Below, in pieces: positions 41,332-53,514 of a stretch of DNA of 64,000 bases. Numbering within the stretch: position 1 is the stretch's first letter; every line of letters begins with the position of its first letter. The notes under the pieces were generated by a model. It did no database searches. It had not been told where the DNA came from and saw only the letters and a list, made by a program, of their open reading frames with translations. The DNA is from Amycolatopsis lexingtonensis (GTDB lineage Bacteria > Actinomycetota > Actinomycetes > Mycobacteriales > Pseudonocardiaceae), in contig NZ_JADBEG010000001.1 of NCBI RefSeq assembly GCF_014873755.1, positions 10,113,001-10,177,000 on the forward strand. Reading direction: 5' to 3'. The position numbers and the translations under genes are program-made.

Positions 41332-42124
41332 GGCCGCACGCCTTGCGCCGTCCCGCGCCGGAGCGCGTCTGGGCCCGCCGGGCGGTGTGCTGCCGGCGCC
41401 GCGGCTGCTGCGGGCGCTGCCGGTGGCTGTGGCTGTGACCGCCGCCGCCGCCGCGGCCGTGGCTGTGGCCGCGGTGCGGTCCGCTCGCGGCATCCACGGC
41501 GTGACCGACCAGCCGTCGGCTGACGTAGCGTGCGTTGATGGGGCGGCCGTCGGCGTAGCGGCGGCCGACGTCGCGCGCGGTCTGGCCGAGGATTCGCGGC
41601 ACGTGGCGGACGGCGTGCCGCGTGGCCGGGTTGCGCCACAGCTTCTTGCCGAGGTTGACCGCGCCGCGGATGAGCTGCGGGCCGTGCTTGATGATCTTCG
41701 GCAGAGCCCACTTCGCCGCCTGGAACGCGAGCGGCGCGAGTGCGGCGAGAAACGCTTCGGCCTCCTGCTCGCTCTCCGCGTTTTCGGCCTGGAAAGCCAG
41801 CTGCGCCAGCATTTCCGCATCGGAGTAGACGCGCCGGGCGGGATTGCTGAAGCCCTCGTCCTCGAGCTCGAACTCCATCTCCAGCTCGCGGACGACCGCT
41901 TCGAACTCGGCTTCCGCTTCGTACTCGTCTTCGTACTCGTCTTCGTCCTCGTACTCGAGCTCGTCCTCCAGCTCCCCGGCCAGCTCGCCGTATTCGCCTT
42001 CGTCTTCGAACTCGCTCTCCAACTCGCCGAGGCCGGCCTCCAGCTCGTCTTCGAGCTCCGCCTCCACCTCCCGGATCAGTTCGTCTTCCAGCTCGCCATC
42101 CACGGCCGGGTAACGACGGCTCAT
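41315..42124 (-). CDS. Acidic low-complexity protein with cationic helical middle and Arg/His-rich tail
   Basis: 269 residues, first gene of the five-gene operon. Residues 1-90 are extremely acidic, with repeating E-L-E / E-D-E-Y patterns. The middle (about 100-190) begins NPARRVYSDAEMLAQL and turns into hydrophobic and then cationic helices (AKWALPKIIKHGPQLIRG, NLGKKLWRNPATRHAVRHV). The tail is Gly/His then Arg rich (HGRGGGGGHSHSH and RRR runs). There is no signal peptide. From memory, proteins with an acidic Glu/Asp repeat followed by an RRVY...NPATR domain occur in other bacteria without a known function; I could not check this. The charge layout suggests a self-neutralised precursor or a scaffold. 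Translation is coupled to the zincin-like gene by overlap. Confidence 0.85.
   Translation of the reverse strand: MSRRYPAVDGELEDELIREVEAELEDELEAGLGELESEFEDEGEYGELAGELEDELEYEDEDEYEDEYEAEAEFEAVVRELEMEFELEDEGFSNPARRVYSDAEMLAQLAFQAENAESEQEAEAFLAALAPLAFQAAKWALPKIIKHGPQLIRGAVNLGKKLWRNPATRHAVRHVPRILGQTARDVGRRYADGRPINARYVSRRLVGHAVDAASGPHRGHSHGRGGGGGHSHSHRQRPQQPRRRQHTARRAQTRSGAGRRKACGRARRR
41870..42110 (-). repeat. Acidic low-complexity coding repeat
   Basis: A degenerate run of Glu/Asp codons alternating with Leu, Tyr, Phe and Ala codons, visible on the + strand as recurring tcgtcttcgtactcg-like units. It encodes the first 85 residues or so of the acidic protein and is locally lower in complexity than anything else in the window. 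Confidence 0.75.
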
Positions 42125-42304
42125 TGCGTTCCCCTCTCGTCGAGCACCCAGTGCACGCTGTCCGGGCCGGGACGAGTAGTCGCACGTCCGTGGCGGGCCC
42201 GAATCGGCTAGTCGGTCGTTGTCACACGAATCGACGATGCGCGGCAGCCGGTTTCCGGGTTTGCTTGGAGCGGAGGAGTGGTCGGGGAACCGGGGGGAAC
42301 GTCG

Positions 42305-42742
42305 ATGACGACGAGTTTGTCGGCCGTGGCAGCCGTGCACACGCCGGTGCGGCGCCGCGAAGCCAGGAGTCCGGCGGTGAGCGACGACGAGACCGTCCGA
42401 GGCCTGGCGAGAGCGTTGGTCAGGCGGGCCGCCGAGCTGGCGGACCCGGACTCGGCCGGGCGGCGGCCGCTGCTGGACGTGACGGAGATGGGTGTCCGTT
42501 GCCTGCTCGTGCCGGTGGTGCCGGCGGCGCACGACCTGCTGAGCCCCCGGGAGCACGAGGTCGCCCGGATGGTGGCGCAGGGCTGCACGAACCGCGCGAT
42601 CGCCCGGGTGCTCGACATCAGCCTGTACACGGTTTCGGCCCACATGCGGCGGATCTTCACGAAACTCGGAGTGGGCACCCGCGCGGCGATGGTGGCGGCC
42701 CTGTCGGGCCAGGACGCACCCGGCGGCTTCGACGCGGTGTGA
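42305..42742 (+). CDS. Small LuxR-type HTH transcriptional regulator
   Basis: 145 residues from ATG 42305 (GGGGGGAA seven bases upstream); an in-frame GTG at 42278 would add nine residues. The C-terminal half is a LuxR/GerE helix-turn-helix (LSPREHEVARMVAQGCTNRAI, then SLYTVSAHMRRIFTKLGV). The N-terminal 75 residues contain no receiver or autoinducer domain that I can see. It is divergent from the five-gene operon with 180 bases between start codons, so it is the likely regulator of that operon. It runs toward the tRNA-Pro gene, which is on the opposite strand. Confidence 0.9.
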   Translation: MTTSLSAVAAVHTPVRRREARSPAVSDDETVRGLARALVRRAAELADPDSAGRRPLLDVTEMGVRCLLVPVVPAAHDLLSPREHEVARMVAQGCTNRAIARVLDISLYTVSAHMRRIFTKLGVGTRAAMVAALSGQDAPGGFDAV

Positions 42743-42780
42743 CTACACCGCCGCTGCTCGCGAAGCGAAGCCTCGAACCA

Positions 42781-42857
42781 TGGTCGGGATGACAGGATTT
42801 GAACCTGCGACCCTCCGCTCCCAAAGCGGATGCGCTACCAAGCTGCGCCACATCCCG
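42781..42857 (-). tRNA. tRNA-Pro (anticodon TGG)
   Basis: Minus-strand cloverleaf: acceptor arms CGGGATG and CATCCCG, D arm GCGCAGCTTGGTAGCGC, anticodon stem-loop with CTTTGGG (anticodon TGG), T arm with GGTTCAAATCC, discriminator A, and an encoded CCA at 42781-42783. Length is 77 bases including CCA. Confidence 0.97.
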
Positions 42858-42885
42858 GCACCCCGAGGGGGGTGTGTGATCAGCC

Positions 42886-42900
42886 TAGCGTGTCACGCTA
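42886..42900. other. Short inverted repeat between the two tRNA genes
   Basis: TAGCGTG, one base, CACGCTA. It lies in the 77-base gap between divergently transcribed tRNA-Pro and tRNA-Gly, where their promoters must be. It could be an operator or a chance hairpin; no clear -35/-10 pair is visible. Confidence 0.3.
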
Positions 42901-42959
42901 AGCTGGCCACGCACCCGGGTACCTCCGGGGGCACGCGGGTGTAGCTCAATGGTAGAGCC

Positions 42960-47645
<4,686 letters not shown>

Positions 47646-47783
47646 GTGTGCCGACCCTCTCCACCACGCATGCGCCAGCCATGGTCGTCGACCCAGCGTG
47701 CCATGATTCGCCCTACACTTCGAGCCAGTCCGCCCACCACGCGGTAGCCGTGCGACAGCAGTCCGGAGGCAGGAGGTCCGTGC

Positions 47784-49337
47784 ATGGTGTCACGTCCGGC
47801 CCCGGCGTCGGCGGCCCTGCCGCCGATGACCGGTGAGGACGGGCCGCCGGGCTTCGACGCCTTCGGGCGGGCCGTCCTCGAAGACGTGCGCGACGCGGTG
47901 TTCCTCCAGGACGCCGAGGGGGCGCTGCGCTGGGCGAACCCGGCGGCGCGCACGCTGACCGGCGGCGCCGAGCCGCGGTTGCACCCGGTAGCGGAGACCT
48001 CGGGCCACGTCGATGTCGCGGGCCATCGCCGTCCTGCTCGCATCCGCGCGTTGCCCGGCGGCTGGCACGCTTGGACCGTCCCCGCGGAGGAGGTCCCGCA
48101 GCGGCACGTCGGCGACTTCCTGGCCGAAGCCGGGCCCCGGCTGGCCGGCGCGCGCGGGCGGCACGGGACCGCGCGGGTGATCGCCGAGCTGGCCGCGTCC
48201 GCACTGGCCGAGACCGTCTTCGTGCTGCTCCCGACCACCCGTGGCCGGTGGGAGTGGTGGAGCTGCGAGCGTCCGGCGGCGCAGGGACACGGCCGGATCC
48301 GGCGGGTCCCGGCCCAGGTCGCGCCGGTGCTGGCGGCGACCTTCGGCGCCACCGGCCGTCCCCAGATCGCGCCCGTGCCCGCGCCGGAGGTGGCGACGCT
48401 CCCGTCGGTCGTCGCCGACCGGTTCGCCGGCCACGCCGACGTCTCGGTCGTCTCGCTCGGGCCGAACGCGGGCGCCGGCGTCACCGGTGCCCTGCTGCTC
48501 GGCCGGCGCGCGGACCCCGAGTTCGGCGCCGAGCAGACGCGCGCGGTCGCCGAATTCGCCAAGGCGGCCGGGACGGCGCTGGCCAACGCCCAGCGCTACG
48601 CCCGCCAGGAAGAGGCCACCCGCGGCCTCGAGACGACCCTGCGCCCGATCGACCCGCCCGAGCTCGAGGGCACCCGGTTCGAGACCTGGTACGAGCCGGC
48701 CGGCGGGGTGCTGGCGGTCGGCGGCGACTTCTACGACGTCCTCCCGCACGAGGACGGCAGCGCGTTCCTGGTGCTCGGCGACGTCTGCGGCAAGGGCCCG
48801 GAGGCCGCGGCGCTGACCGGCCGCGTCCGGCACGCGCTGACCGCGCTGGCGATGGTCGAGCGCGACGGCCGCACCCTGCTGCGGCTGCTCAACGAGCTGC
48901 TCATCGCCGGCGGCAGCAGCCGCTTCGCCACCCTCGTGCTCGGCACGGCCCGGCCGGTGGACGGCGGCGTCGACCTGACGCTGGCTTCCGGCGGGCACCC
49001 GGCGCCGCTGATCGTGCGCCGGTCGGGCGTGGTCGAGGAGGTCACCGTCCCCGGCACGCTGGTCGGCATCTCGCCGCAGGCCCGCTTCGCCGAGGCGGGC
49101 GTGCGGCTCGAGCGCGGTGACATGTGCCTGCTCTACACCGACGGCATCACCGAGGCCCGCAACCGCCACGACCAGACGGAGCTCTTCGGCGACGACCGCC
49201 TGCGCGCGGTGCTCACGGCCGCGGCGGGCGAGCCGGCCCGCGAGGTGGTGCGGCGGCTGCGGCAGGCCGTCCGGGACTGGCTGGGGAGTTCCGCTCACGA
49301 CGACATCGCCGTGCTCGCGGTGGAGTGTCACGCCTGA
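47784..49337 (+). CDS. PAS-GAF-SpoIIE (PP2C-type) serine phosphatase
   Basis: 517 residues; ATG seven bases after AGGAGG. The N-terminus is a PAS-like sensor (VLEDVRDAVFLQDAEGALRW), followed by a GAF-like domain (about 115-275) and a SpoIIE/RsbU-type PP2C domain with metal-binding residues in VGGDFYDVL, VLGDVCGKGPEAA, SGGHPAPLI, YTDGITEARN and SSAHDDIAVLA. Such enzymes dephosphorylate anti-anti-sigma factors and so release stress sigma factors. It is divergent from the OsaA-like kinase, as OsaC is in Streptomyces as I recall it. The RsbW-type kinase domain reported for OsaC is absent here, so any anti-sigma partner must be encoded elsewhere. Confidence 0.92.
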   Translation: MVSRPAPASAALPPMTGEDGPPGFDAFGRAVLEDVRDAVFLQDAEGALRWANPAARTLTGGAEPRLHPVAETSGHVDVAGHRRPARIRALPGGWHAWTVPAEEVPQRHVGDFLAEAGPRLAGARGRHGTARVIAELAASALAETVFVLLPTTRGRWEWWSCERPAAQGHGRIRRVPAQVAPVLAATFGATGRPQIAPVPAPEVATLPSVVADRFAGHADVSVVSLGPNAGAGVTGALLLGRRADPEFGAEQTRAVAEFAKAAGTALANAQRYARQEEATRGLETTLRPIDPPELEGTRFETWYEPAGGVLAVGGDFYDVLPHEDGSAFLVLGDVCGKGPEAAALTGRVRHALTALAMVERDGRTLLRLLNELLIAGGSSRFATLVLGTARPVDGGVDLTLASGGHPAPLIVRRSGVVEEVTVPGTLVGISPQARFAEAGVRLERGDMCLLYTDGITEARNRHDQTELFGDDRLRAVLTAAAGEPAREVVRRLRQAVRDWLGSSAHDDIAVLAVECHA

Positions 49338-49359
49338 GCGTTTGTCCTGTGTGGACCGG

Positions 49360-49385
49360 GTTTGGGTGCCCGTGGAGGGGGTAAT
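49360..49385 (+). promoter_or_regulatory. Candidate sigma-B-type promoter before the PfpI gene
   Basis: GTTT at 49360 is followed after 15 bases by GGGTAA at 49379, fitting the Streptomyces sigma-B pattern G-N2-T-N14/16-GGGTA. It lies 40 bases before the start codon. Its position beside a SpoIIE phosphatase/OsaA-like locus makes a stress-sigma promoter plausible. Confidence 0.4.
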
Positions 49386-49420
49386 TCCCCGGTGCATTCG
49401 ATCCCGACGACAGGAGTGCC

Positions 49421-49963
49421 ATGACGAACGCACTGAACGGGCGCCGCGTCGCGATCCTGGCCGCGGACGGCGTGGAACAGGTCGAGCTCGAGAAGCCGCG
49501 CCAGGCCGTCCTCGACGAGGGCGCGACGGTCGAGCTGGTGTCCCTCGACACCGGCGAGATCCAGGCGATGAACGGCGACATCGACAAGGGCGACCGCTTC
49601 CCGGTCGACCGCAAGGTGGCCGACGTGGAGGTCGGCGACTTCGACGCGCTGCTGCTGCCGGGCGGCACGATGAACCCGGACAACCTCCGCACGGACCCGG
49701 ACGCGGTCCGCTTCGTGGGCGAATTCGTCCGCGCGGGCAAGCCGGTCGGGGTGATCTGCCACGGTCCGTGGACGCTCGTCGAAGCGGATGTCGTACGCGG
49801 CCGCACGCTGACGTCGTTCCCCAGTATTCGCACTGACCTGCGTAACGCCGGCGCCACCGTGGTCGACCAAGAAGTAGTGGTCGACAACGGCCTGGTTTCC
49901 AGCCGGAACCCGGACGACCTGCCGGCGTTCTGCCGTGAGGTCGTGCGCTCGTTCGCGGGCTGA
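49421..49963 (+). CDS. DJ-1/PfpI family protein (YhbO-like stress deglycase or protease family)
   Basis: 180 residues; AGGAG five bases before ATG. The fold is a type 1 glutamine-amidotransferase-like flavodoxin fold. The nucleophile Cys and its His are in GVICHGPWTL, with the supporting Glu early in the chain (DGVEQVELEKP), and LLLPGGTMNPDNLR is typical of PfpI. Members protect against heat, oxidative and carbonyl stress. It follows the SpoIIE phosphatase by 83 bases and may have its own stress promoter. Confidence 0.93.
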   Translation: MTNALNGRRVAILAADGVEQVELEKPRQAVLDEGATVELVSLDTGEIQAMNGDIDKGDRFPVDRKVADVEVGDFDALLLPGGTMNPDNLRTDPDAVRFVGEFVRAGKPVGVICHGPWTLVEADVVRGRTLTSFPSIRTDLRNAGATVVDQEVVVDNGLVSSRNPDDLPAFCREVVRSFAG

Positions 49964-49979
49964 GTCCTTTGTAGACATT

Positions 49980-50015
49980 CACCCGGACGGGTGCCTTAAG
50001 TCCCGCTTAAATTTG
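49980..50015. promoter_or_regulatory. Hairpin and AT-rich island upstream of the 54-residue ORF
   Basis: CACCCG-GA-CGGGTG (49980-49993) is followed by a second small inverted repeat, TTAAG-TCCCG-CTTAA (49996-50010), and ATTTG. This is the most AT-rich spot in the area. It could end the PfpI transcript or form the promoter/operator of the small gene; the sequence does not decide between them. Confidence 0.3.
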
Positions 50016-50087
50016 TTGGCATTCGGCACCCCGGCGGAGGACGCTGAGGGTGTGACGAGGATCGCCCGGCGAGAGGAGGTGGACGCG

Positions 50088-50252
50088 ATGACGGTGCAGG
50101 CAAGACGCTACGGCCGCTGGTGCCGTGAGCACTTCGACGCGATCGCCTCCGAGGGCGTTCCGGTGCCCCGCGGCGCCGAACCGCCGGACCAGGCCCGGCC
50201 GGAGCACGAACCGGAGCCGGCTCAGCCGGTGGCGGAACAGCCGCAGAGCTGA
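50088..50252 (+). CDS. 54-residue hypothetical protein
   Basis: ATG 50088 is preceded by an ideal GAGGAGGT site at 50073-50080, a strong sign of real translation. The product starts MTVQARRYGRWCREHFDAI, a basic amphipathic helix with one Cys, and ends in a Pro/Glu-rich tail. No family recognised. A strong bidirectional terminator follows eight bases after the stop. The open frame extends upstream of 50088 but without a comparable ribosome site. Confidence 0.7.
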   Translation: MTVQARRYGRWCREHFDAIASEGVPVPRGAEPPDQARPEHEPEPAQPVAEQPQS

Positions 50253-50259
50253 CGAACGT

Positions 50260-50298
50260 GAAGAAGGCCTCCCCGACTTGGCCGGGGAGGCCTTCTTC
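50260..50298. terminator. Strong bidirectional terminator hairpin
   Basis: A perfect 16-base stem beginning GAAGAAGGCCTCCCCG at 50260-50275, a seven-base loop and its exact complement at 50283-50298. It lies between the convergent 54-residue gene and the membrane protein gene. The A-rich 5' edge gives TTCTTC at the 3' side in both directions. Confidence 0.9.
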
Positions 50299-50308
50299 GT
50301 GGTCTTGG

Positions 50309-50719
50309 TCAGCGGTAGCTGCGGCGGTACCAGACCCGCCGCGGGCCCGGCACCCCGATGCGCGTGATCACGTCGGTCAGGATCGCGCCGATGACCAGCC
50401 AGATCACCGCCGCGAGGCCGTCGTTGAGGAAGGTCGCCAGCTTGTCCGAATCCGGCGTGAACAGGTTGCGCAAGCCCAGTGACACACCGGACGACCATTC
50501 GCTGATCAGGTGCGCGAAGCCGTTCGCCGAGTTCGCCTCGCCGATGACCAGGACGATGTGCACGGCCAGGACCAGCGCGAACACCGCGCACACGAGGTGG
50601 ATCAAGGCGTTGACCGTGCGGACGGCCCGGATGCGCGGATGCGTCCGCTCCACGACTTCTTCCGTCGTGGCCGGTTCGTAGCGCGGTTCGTACGGCTCCG
50701 GGGGCGGGGGATACGGCAT
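50309..50719 (-). CDS. Small two-helix membrane protein, YggT-like
   Basis: 136 residues from ATG 50719, with AAAGGA upstream. The N-terminus is Pro/Tyr/Glu rich (MPYPPPPEPYEPRYEP) and cytosolic. Two hydrophobic helices follow: ALIHLVCAVFALVLAVHIVL and GLAAVIWLVIGAILTDVI. The NLFTPDSDKLATFLNDG region between them recalls YggT-like proteins. The tail is Arg/Tyr rich. Function unknown. Confidence 0.82.
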   Translation of the reverse strand: MPYPPPPEPYEPRYEPATTEEVVERTHPRIRAVRTVNALIHLVCAVFALVLAVHIVLVIGEANSANGFAHLISEWSSGVSLGLRNLFTPDSDKLATFLNDGLAAVIWLVIGAILTDVITRIGVPGPRRVWYRRSYR

Positions 50720-50871
50720 CGTCGCCGTCCTTTCGACTGTCCGATGTGGACGTATCTGGGCGTACGGTGGCTCCGGGGAAATACCCGTCACCCGGGTGAG
50801 CGAACCGCGCGTTCCTCAAACTTCCCAAAACGGTGCGATGATGGGGTAGTTTGGGGAACTCAAGGAGGCTC

Positions 50872-51297
50872 ATGGCGCAGGACGTCTTCTCCGTCGAACA
50901 GGTCGCCGCGAGGCTCGGCCTGCACGTCCGGACGGTCCGGAACTACGTGCGGGACGGGCGGCTGAAGGCGGTCCGGATCGGCAAGCAGTACCGGATCACC
51001 GCCGAGGACCTCGAGGCGTTCACCGGGCTGCCGGTCGCCGGGCAGGCCGCGGCGGCGACGGCCGAGCTGTCGGGCGTCGTCGAGATCGGCGGTCTCGACC
51101 GGGCCGGGGCCGACCGGATTGCGTCGATGGTCGTGGCCTCGGTCAATGGTCCGCGGGGTGGGGGTGAGCGGCCGGTGCGCGCGGAGACCATCTACGACGC
51201 CGACCGCGCCACGATGAAGATCATCGTGCTCGGCGACCTCGCCGCGGGCGCTGACTTGCTGCGGTGGGTGGCTTCGGTCGCCGAGAACCTGACGTGA
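50872..51297 (+). CDS. MerR/excisionase-type HTH DNA-binding protein with unassigned C-terminal domain
   Basis: 141 residues; AAGGAGG five bases upstream. Residues 1-50 form a helix-turn-helix of the HTH_17/excisionase class (FSVEQVAARLGLHVRTVRNY, then KAVRIGKQYRITAEDLEAF). The remaining 85 residues are a small alpha/beta domain (GVVEIGGLDRAGADRIASMV; MKIIVLGDLAAGADLLRWV) that I do not recognise; it may bind a ligand. No phage or integrase gene is nearby, so a regulator is more likely than an excisionase. CCCAAA and TTTGGG half-sites lie about 20 bases apart just upstream (50824-50856), possibly an autoregulatory operator. Confidence 0.85.
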   Translation: MAQDVFSVEQVAARLGLHVRTVRNYVRDGRLKAVRIGKQYRITAEDLEAFTGLPVAGQAAAATAELSGVVEIGGLDRAGADRIASMVVASVNGPRGGGERPVRAETIYDADRATMKIIVLGDLAAGADLLRWVASVAENLT

Positions 51298-51373
51298 TCG
51301 CCCGGCGCCCCGCTGGGCCGCGCGACGGAATCCCGCGCGGAGCGGGCAACCCGGCCCCGCCCGGGACGTCCAC

Positions 51374-52477
51374 GTGATCATGAGAATCCCGGCGCTGCTG
51401 GCGTCCGTCCTCGCCCTCCTGGCCGTGTCCGGTCTTCCCGCGGAAGCGGAAACCGCCGTACCAGCCGGATTCCGGCCCGCGTCGACGAGCTGGACCGGTC
51501 CGGACACCGGCTACGTCCTCGGCTATGCGCCGTGCGCGAAGACGAAGACGTGGTGCCCGGCGCTGCTCGGCACGACGGACGGCGGCACGCACTGGCGGCG
51601 GCTGGGTGCGCCCCCGCTGCCGTTGCCGGACAACCACAACCACGTCGCGCTGACGGCCGTCAGCGCGCGCGTCGCGTACGTCAGCGACGGCGTCCACGTC
51701 CGCACGACCCGGGACGGCGGCGCGAGCTGGCACCCGGTCGGCCTGATCGGCGCGCGCGAGCCGTACTACCTCTCGAAGATCGCCGAAACCGGGGGCCGCG
51801 TGTTCGCGGTGCTCACCACCTACGGCGAGGGCCGCGGCTCGACGCGGCTGTACTCCGCGGCCGCCGGTTCGCCGGTGCTCGCGCCGGTGCCCGGGTTCGC
51901 CGTCACCGGGTCCCTGACCTACGGCGATCTCTCCGTCGGCGGCGGTGTGCAGGTCGCGCTCGGCGCGGACTACGGGACGGAGGAGTACTGGACCTCCCGC
52001 GATGGCGTCCGCTTCACCCGGGCCGATCCGCCGTGCCCGGACGGGACCGTCGCTTCGCTCGCCAACGTGCGGGAACGGCAGGTCGTGGCGCTGTGCAGCA
52101 GCAGTCCCGGGTCGCCGCAGCCCGGCTCGACCGAACGTCGGCTGCGGCACGCCCCGCAGCTCGGCGGGGCGTTCAGCGGGAGCGACGCGGCGCCGTACAC
52201 CGGGATCACCCAGGGGTTCGGCGCGGCTTCGCCGACGTCCGCGACGGTCGCCGCGGTGGGTGGGGGTGTCGGGTTCCTGCACCGCACGGCCGACGGCGGG
52301 CGCACCTGGACGACGACGGCGCTGTCCGAGCGCGGGCTCGGGCTGGCCGATCTCGACTTCCCCGGCCGCGGCACCGGGGTCGTCGTGGACGGTCAGCCGG
52401 ATGCCGCAGACGGTTCGGCCGTGTACCGCACCACGGACGGCGGAATCTCTTGGGGCGAGCTGCGTTTCGGGCAATAG
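51374..52477 (+). CDS. Secreted BNR/Asp-box repeat protein
   Basis: 367 residues from GTG 51374; ATG 51380 is an equally good start. The N-terminus is a signal peptide (MRIPALLASVLALLAVSGLPAEA). The mature part has Asp-box turns at regular spacing: TTDGGTHWRR, TRDGGASWHP, TADGGRTWTT and TTDGGISWGE, plus a weaker TSRDGVRF. These mark a beta-propeller of the sialidase/photosystem-stability-factor type. The catalytic Arg triad of sialidases is not evident, so it is probably a binding protein. Confidence 0.85.
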   Translation: MIMRIPALLASVLALLAVSGLPAEAETAVPAGFRPASTSWTGPDTGYVLGYAPCAKTKTWCPALLGTTDGGTHWRRLGAPPLPLPDNHNHVALTAVSARVAYVSDGVHVRTTRDGGASWHPVGLIGAREPYYLSKIAETGGRVFAVLTTYGEGRGSTRLYSAAAGSPVLAPVPGFAVTGSLTYGDLSVGGGVQVALGADYGTEEYWTSRDGVRFTRADPPCPDGTVASLANVRERQVVALCSSSPGSPQPGSTERRLRHAPQLGGAFSGSDAAPYTGITQGFGAASPTSATVAAVGGGVGFLHRTADGGRTWTTTALSERGLGLADLDFPGRGTGVVVDGQPDAADGSAVYRTTDGGISWGELRFGQ

Positions 52478-52615
52478 TCCCTGGCAGCTAAGGCCCTTCG
52501 GCCTGGTTCACTTGGTCACCGGCATGTCGTAGGCTGAGCACCGTCCGTTGCCGGACACGGTGAGCGAAGCCCGCACAGGGCGCCGTCCGCCGCGCGCAGA
52601 GTGGGAGATCAGCCG

Positions 52616-53455
52616 ATGACGCCTGGCGACCTGCGTCCCGGAACCGAGGGCGGTTCGGCCGCGCTCGATTTCAGCAAGGCGAGCCTGGCCCGGTTGTCCG
52701 ACGCGCTGCTCGGCGGGCACGACCACTACGAGGTCGACCGCGAGGCGATGCGGCGCCTGCTGGCCATCGCACCCGGCGCGCGCACGATGGCGAAGGAGCA
52801 CCGCGACTGGCTGGTGCGCGCGGTGCGGTTCCTGGCCGGCAAGCGCGGCATCGACCAGTTCCTCGACCTGGGTTCCGGCATGCCGACCGCGGAAAACACC
52901 CACCAGGTGGCCCAGCGGTACAACCCGGACGCGCAGGTGGTCTACGTCGACAACGACCCGGTGGTGCAGGTGCACGGCCGGGCCCTGCTCGAAGAGAACT
53001 ACCTGACCCACGTGACGGGCGCGGACCTGACCCGCCCGGCCGATACCCTCGGCGACGACGTCGTCAAGGAGTACCTCGACTTCTCCCGGCCGGTCGCGCT
53101 GATCCTGACGTCGATCATCCACCACATCGACGACTACGACCGCGCGAAGAAGATCGTCGGGGAGTACGTCCAGGCGCTCGCGCCCGGCTCGTACCTGCTG
53201 CTCACGCACAACTTCGACCCGGAAGAGGACTCGCCGCGACAGGAGCTCGCGCGGCTGCTGGAGACCAGCTTCCAGGGCACCGGCCTCGGCAGCGTCTACC
53301 GCACGCGGGAGCAGATCGAGGCGTTCTTCGAAGGCACCGAGCTGCTCCGGCCGGGGCTGGTCTACCTGCACGAATGGTGGCCGGACGGCCCGCGCCTGCA
53401 CCCGCTGTCCGAGCTGAACTTCCTGACACTGGGCGGAGTCGCCCGCAAGCAGTGA
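52616..53455 (+). CDS. SAM-dependent methyltransferase of the DUF574 (PF04672) family
   Basis: 279 residues; ATG 52616 with GGGAG upstream. It fits the actinobacterial DUF574 family: ARLSDALLGGHDHYEVDREA at the N-terminus, FLDLGSGMPTAENTHQVAQ as the SAM-binding loop, VYVDNDPVVQVHGRALL, and SIIHHIDDYDRA. Members are numerous in actinomycetes and mostly of unknown substrate. It stands alone between a secreted protein gene and a long terminator-like repeat. Confidence 0.93.
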   Translation: MTPGDLRPGTEGGSAALDFSKASLARLSDALLGGHDHYEVDREAMRRLLAIAPGARTMAKEHRDWLVRAVRFLAGKRGIDQFLDLGSGMPTAENTHQVAQRYNPDAQVVYVDNDPVVQVHGRALLEENYLTHVTGADLTRPADTLGDDVVKEYLDFSRPVALILTSIIHHIDDYDRAKKIVGEYVQALAPGSYLLLTHNFDPEEDSPRQELARLLETSFQGTGLGSVYRTREQIEAFFEGTELLRPGLVYLHEWWPDGPRLHPLSELNFLTLGGVARKQ

Positions 53456-53464
53456 CGTGCCCGG

Positions 53465-53510
53465 GTCGTGAGTGCTGAGTCGGGTTCTAACCCGACTCAG
53501 CACTCACGAC
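53465..53510. terminator. Long perfect inverted repeat between convergent genes
   Basis: A 22-base arm beginning GTCGTGAGTGCTGAGTCGGG (53465-53486), a two-base loop (CT) and its exact complement (53489-53510). It fills the 59-base gap between the convergent methyltransferase and aldo/keto reductase genes. It would serve as a terminator for both. Such a long exact palindrome could also be a member of a dispersed repeat family. Confidence 0.85.
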
Positions 53511-53514
53511 GGGG

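Noticed and set aside
50872..51297. Prophage or plasmid remnant based on the excisionase-like HTH
   Set aside because: No integrase, replication or capsid gene is nearby, and the extra C-terminal domain suits a chromosomal regulator.
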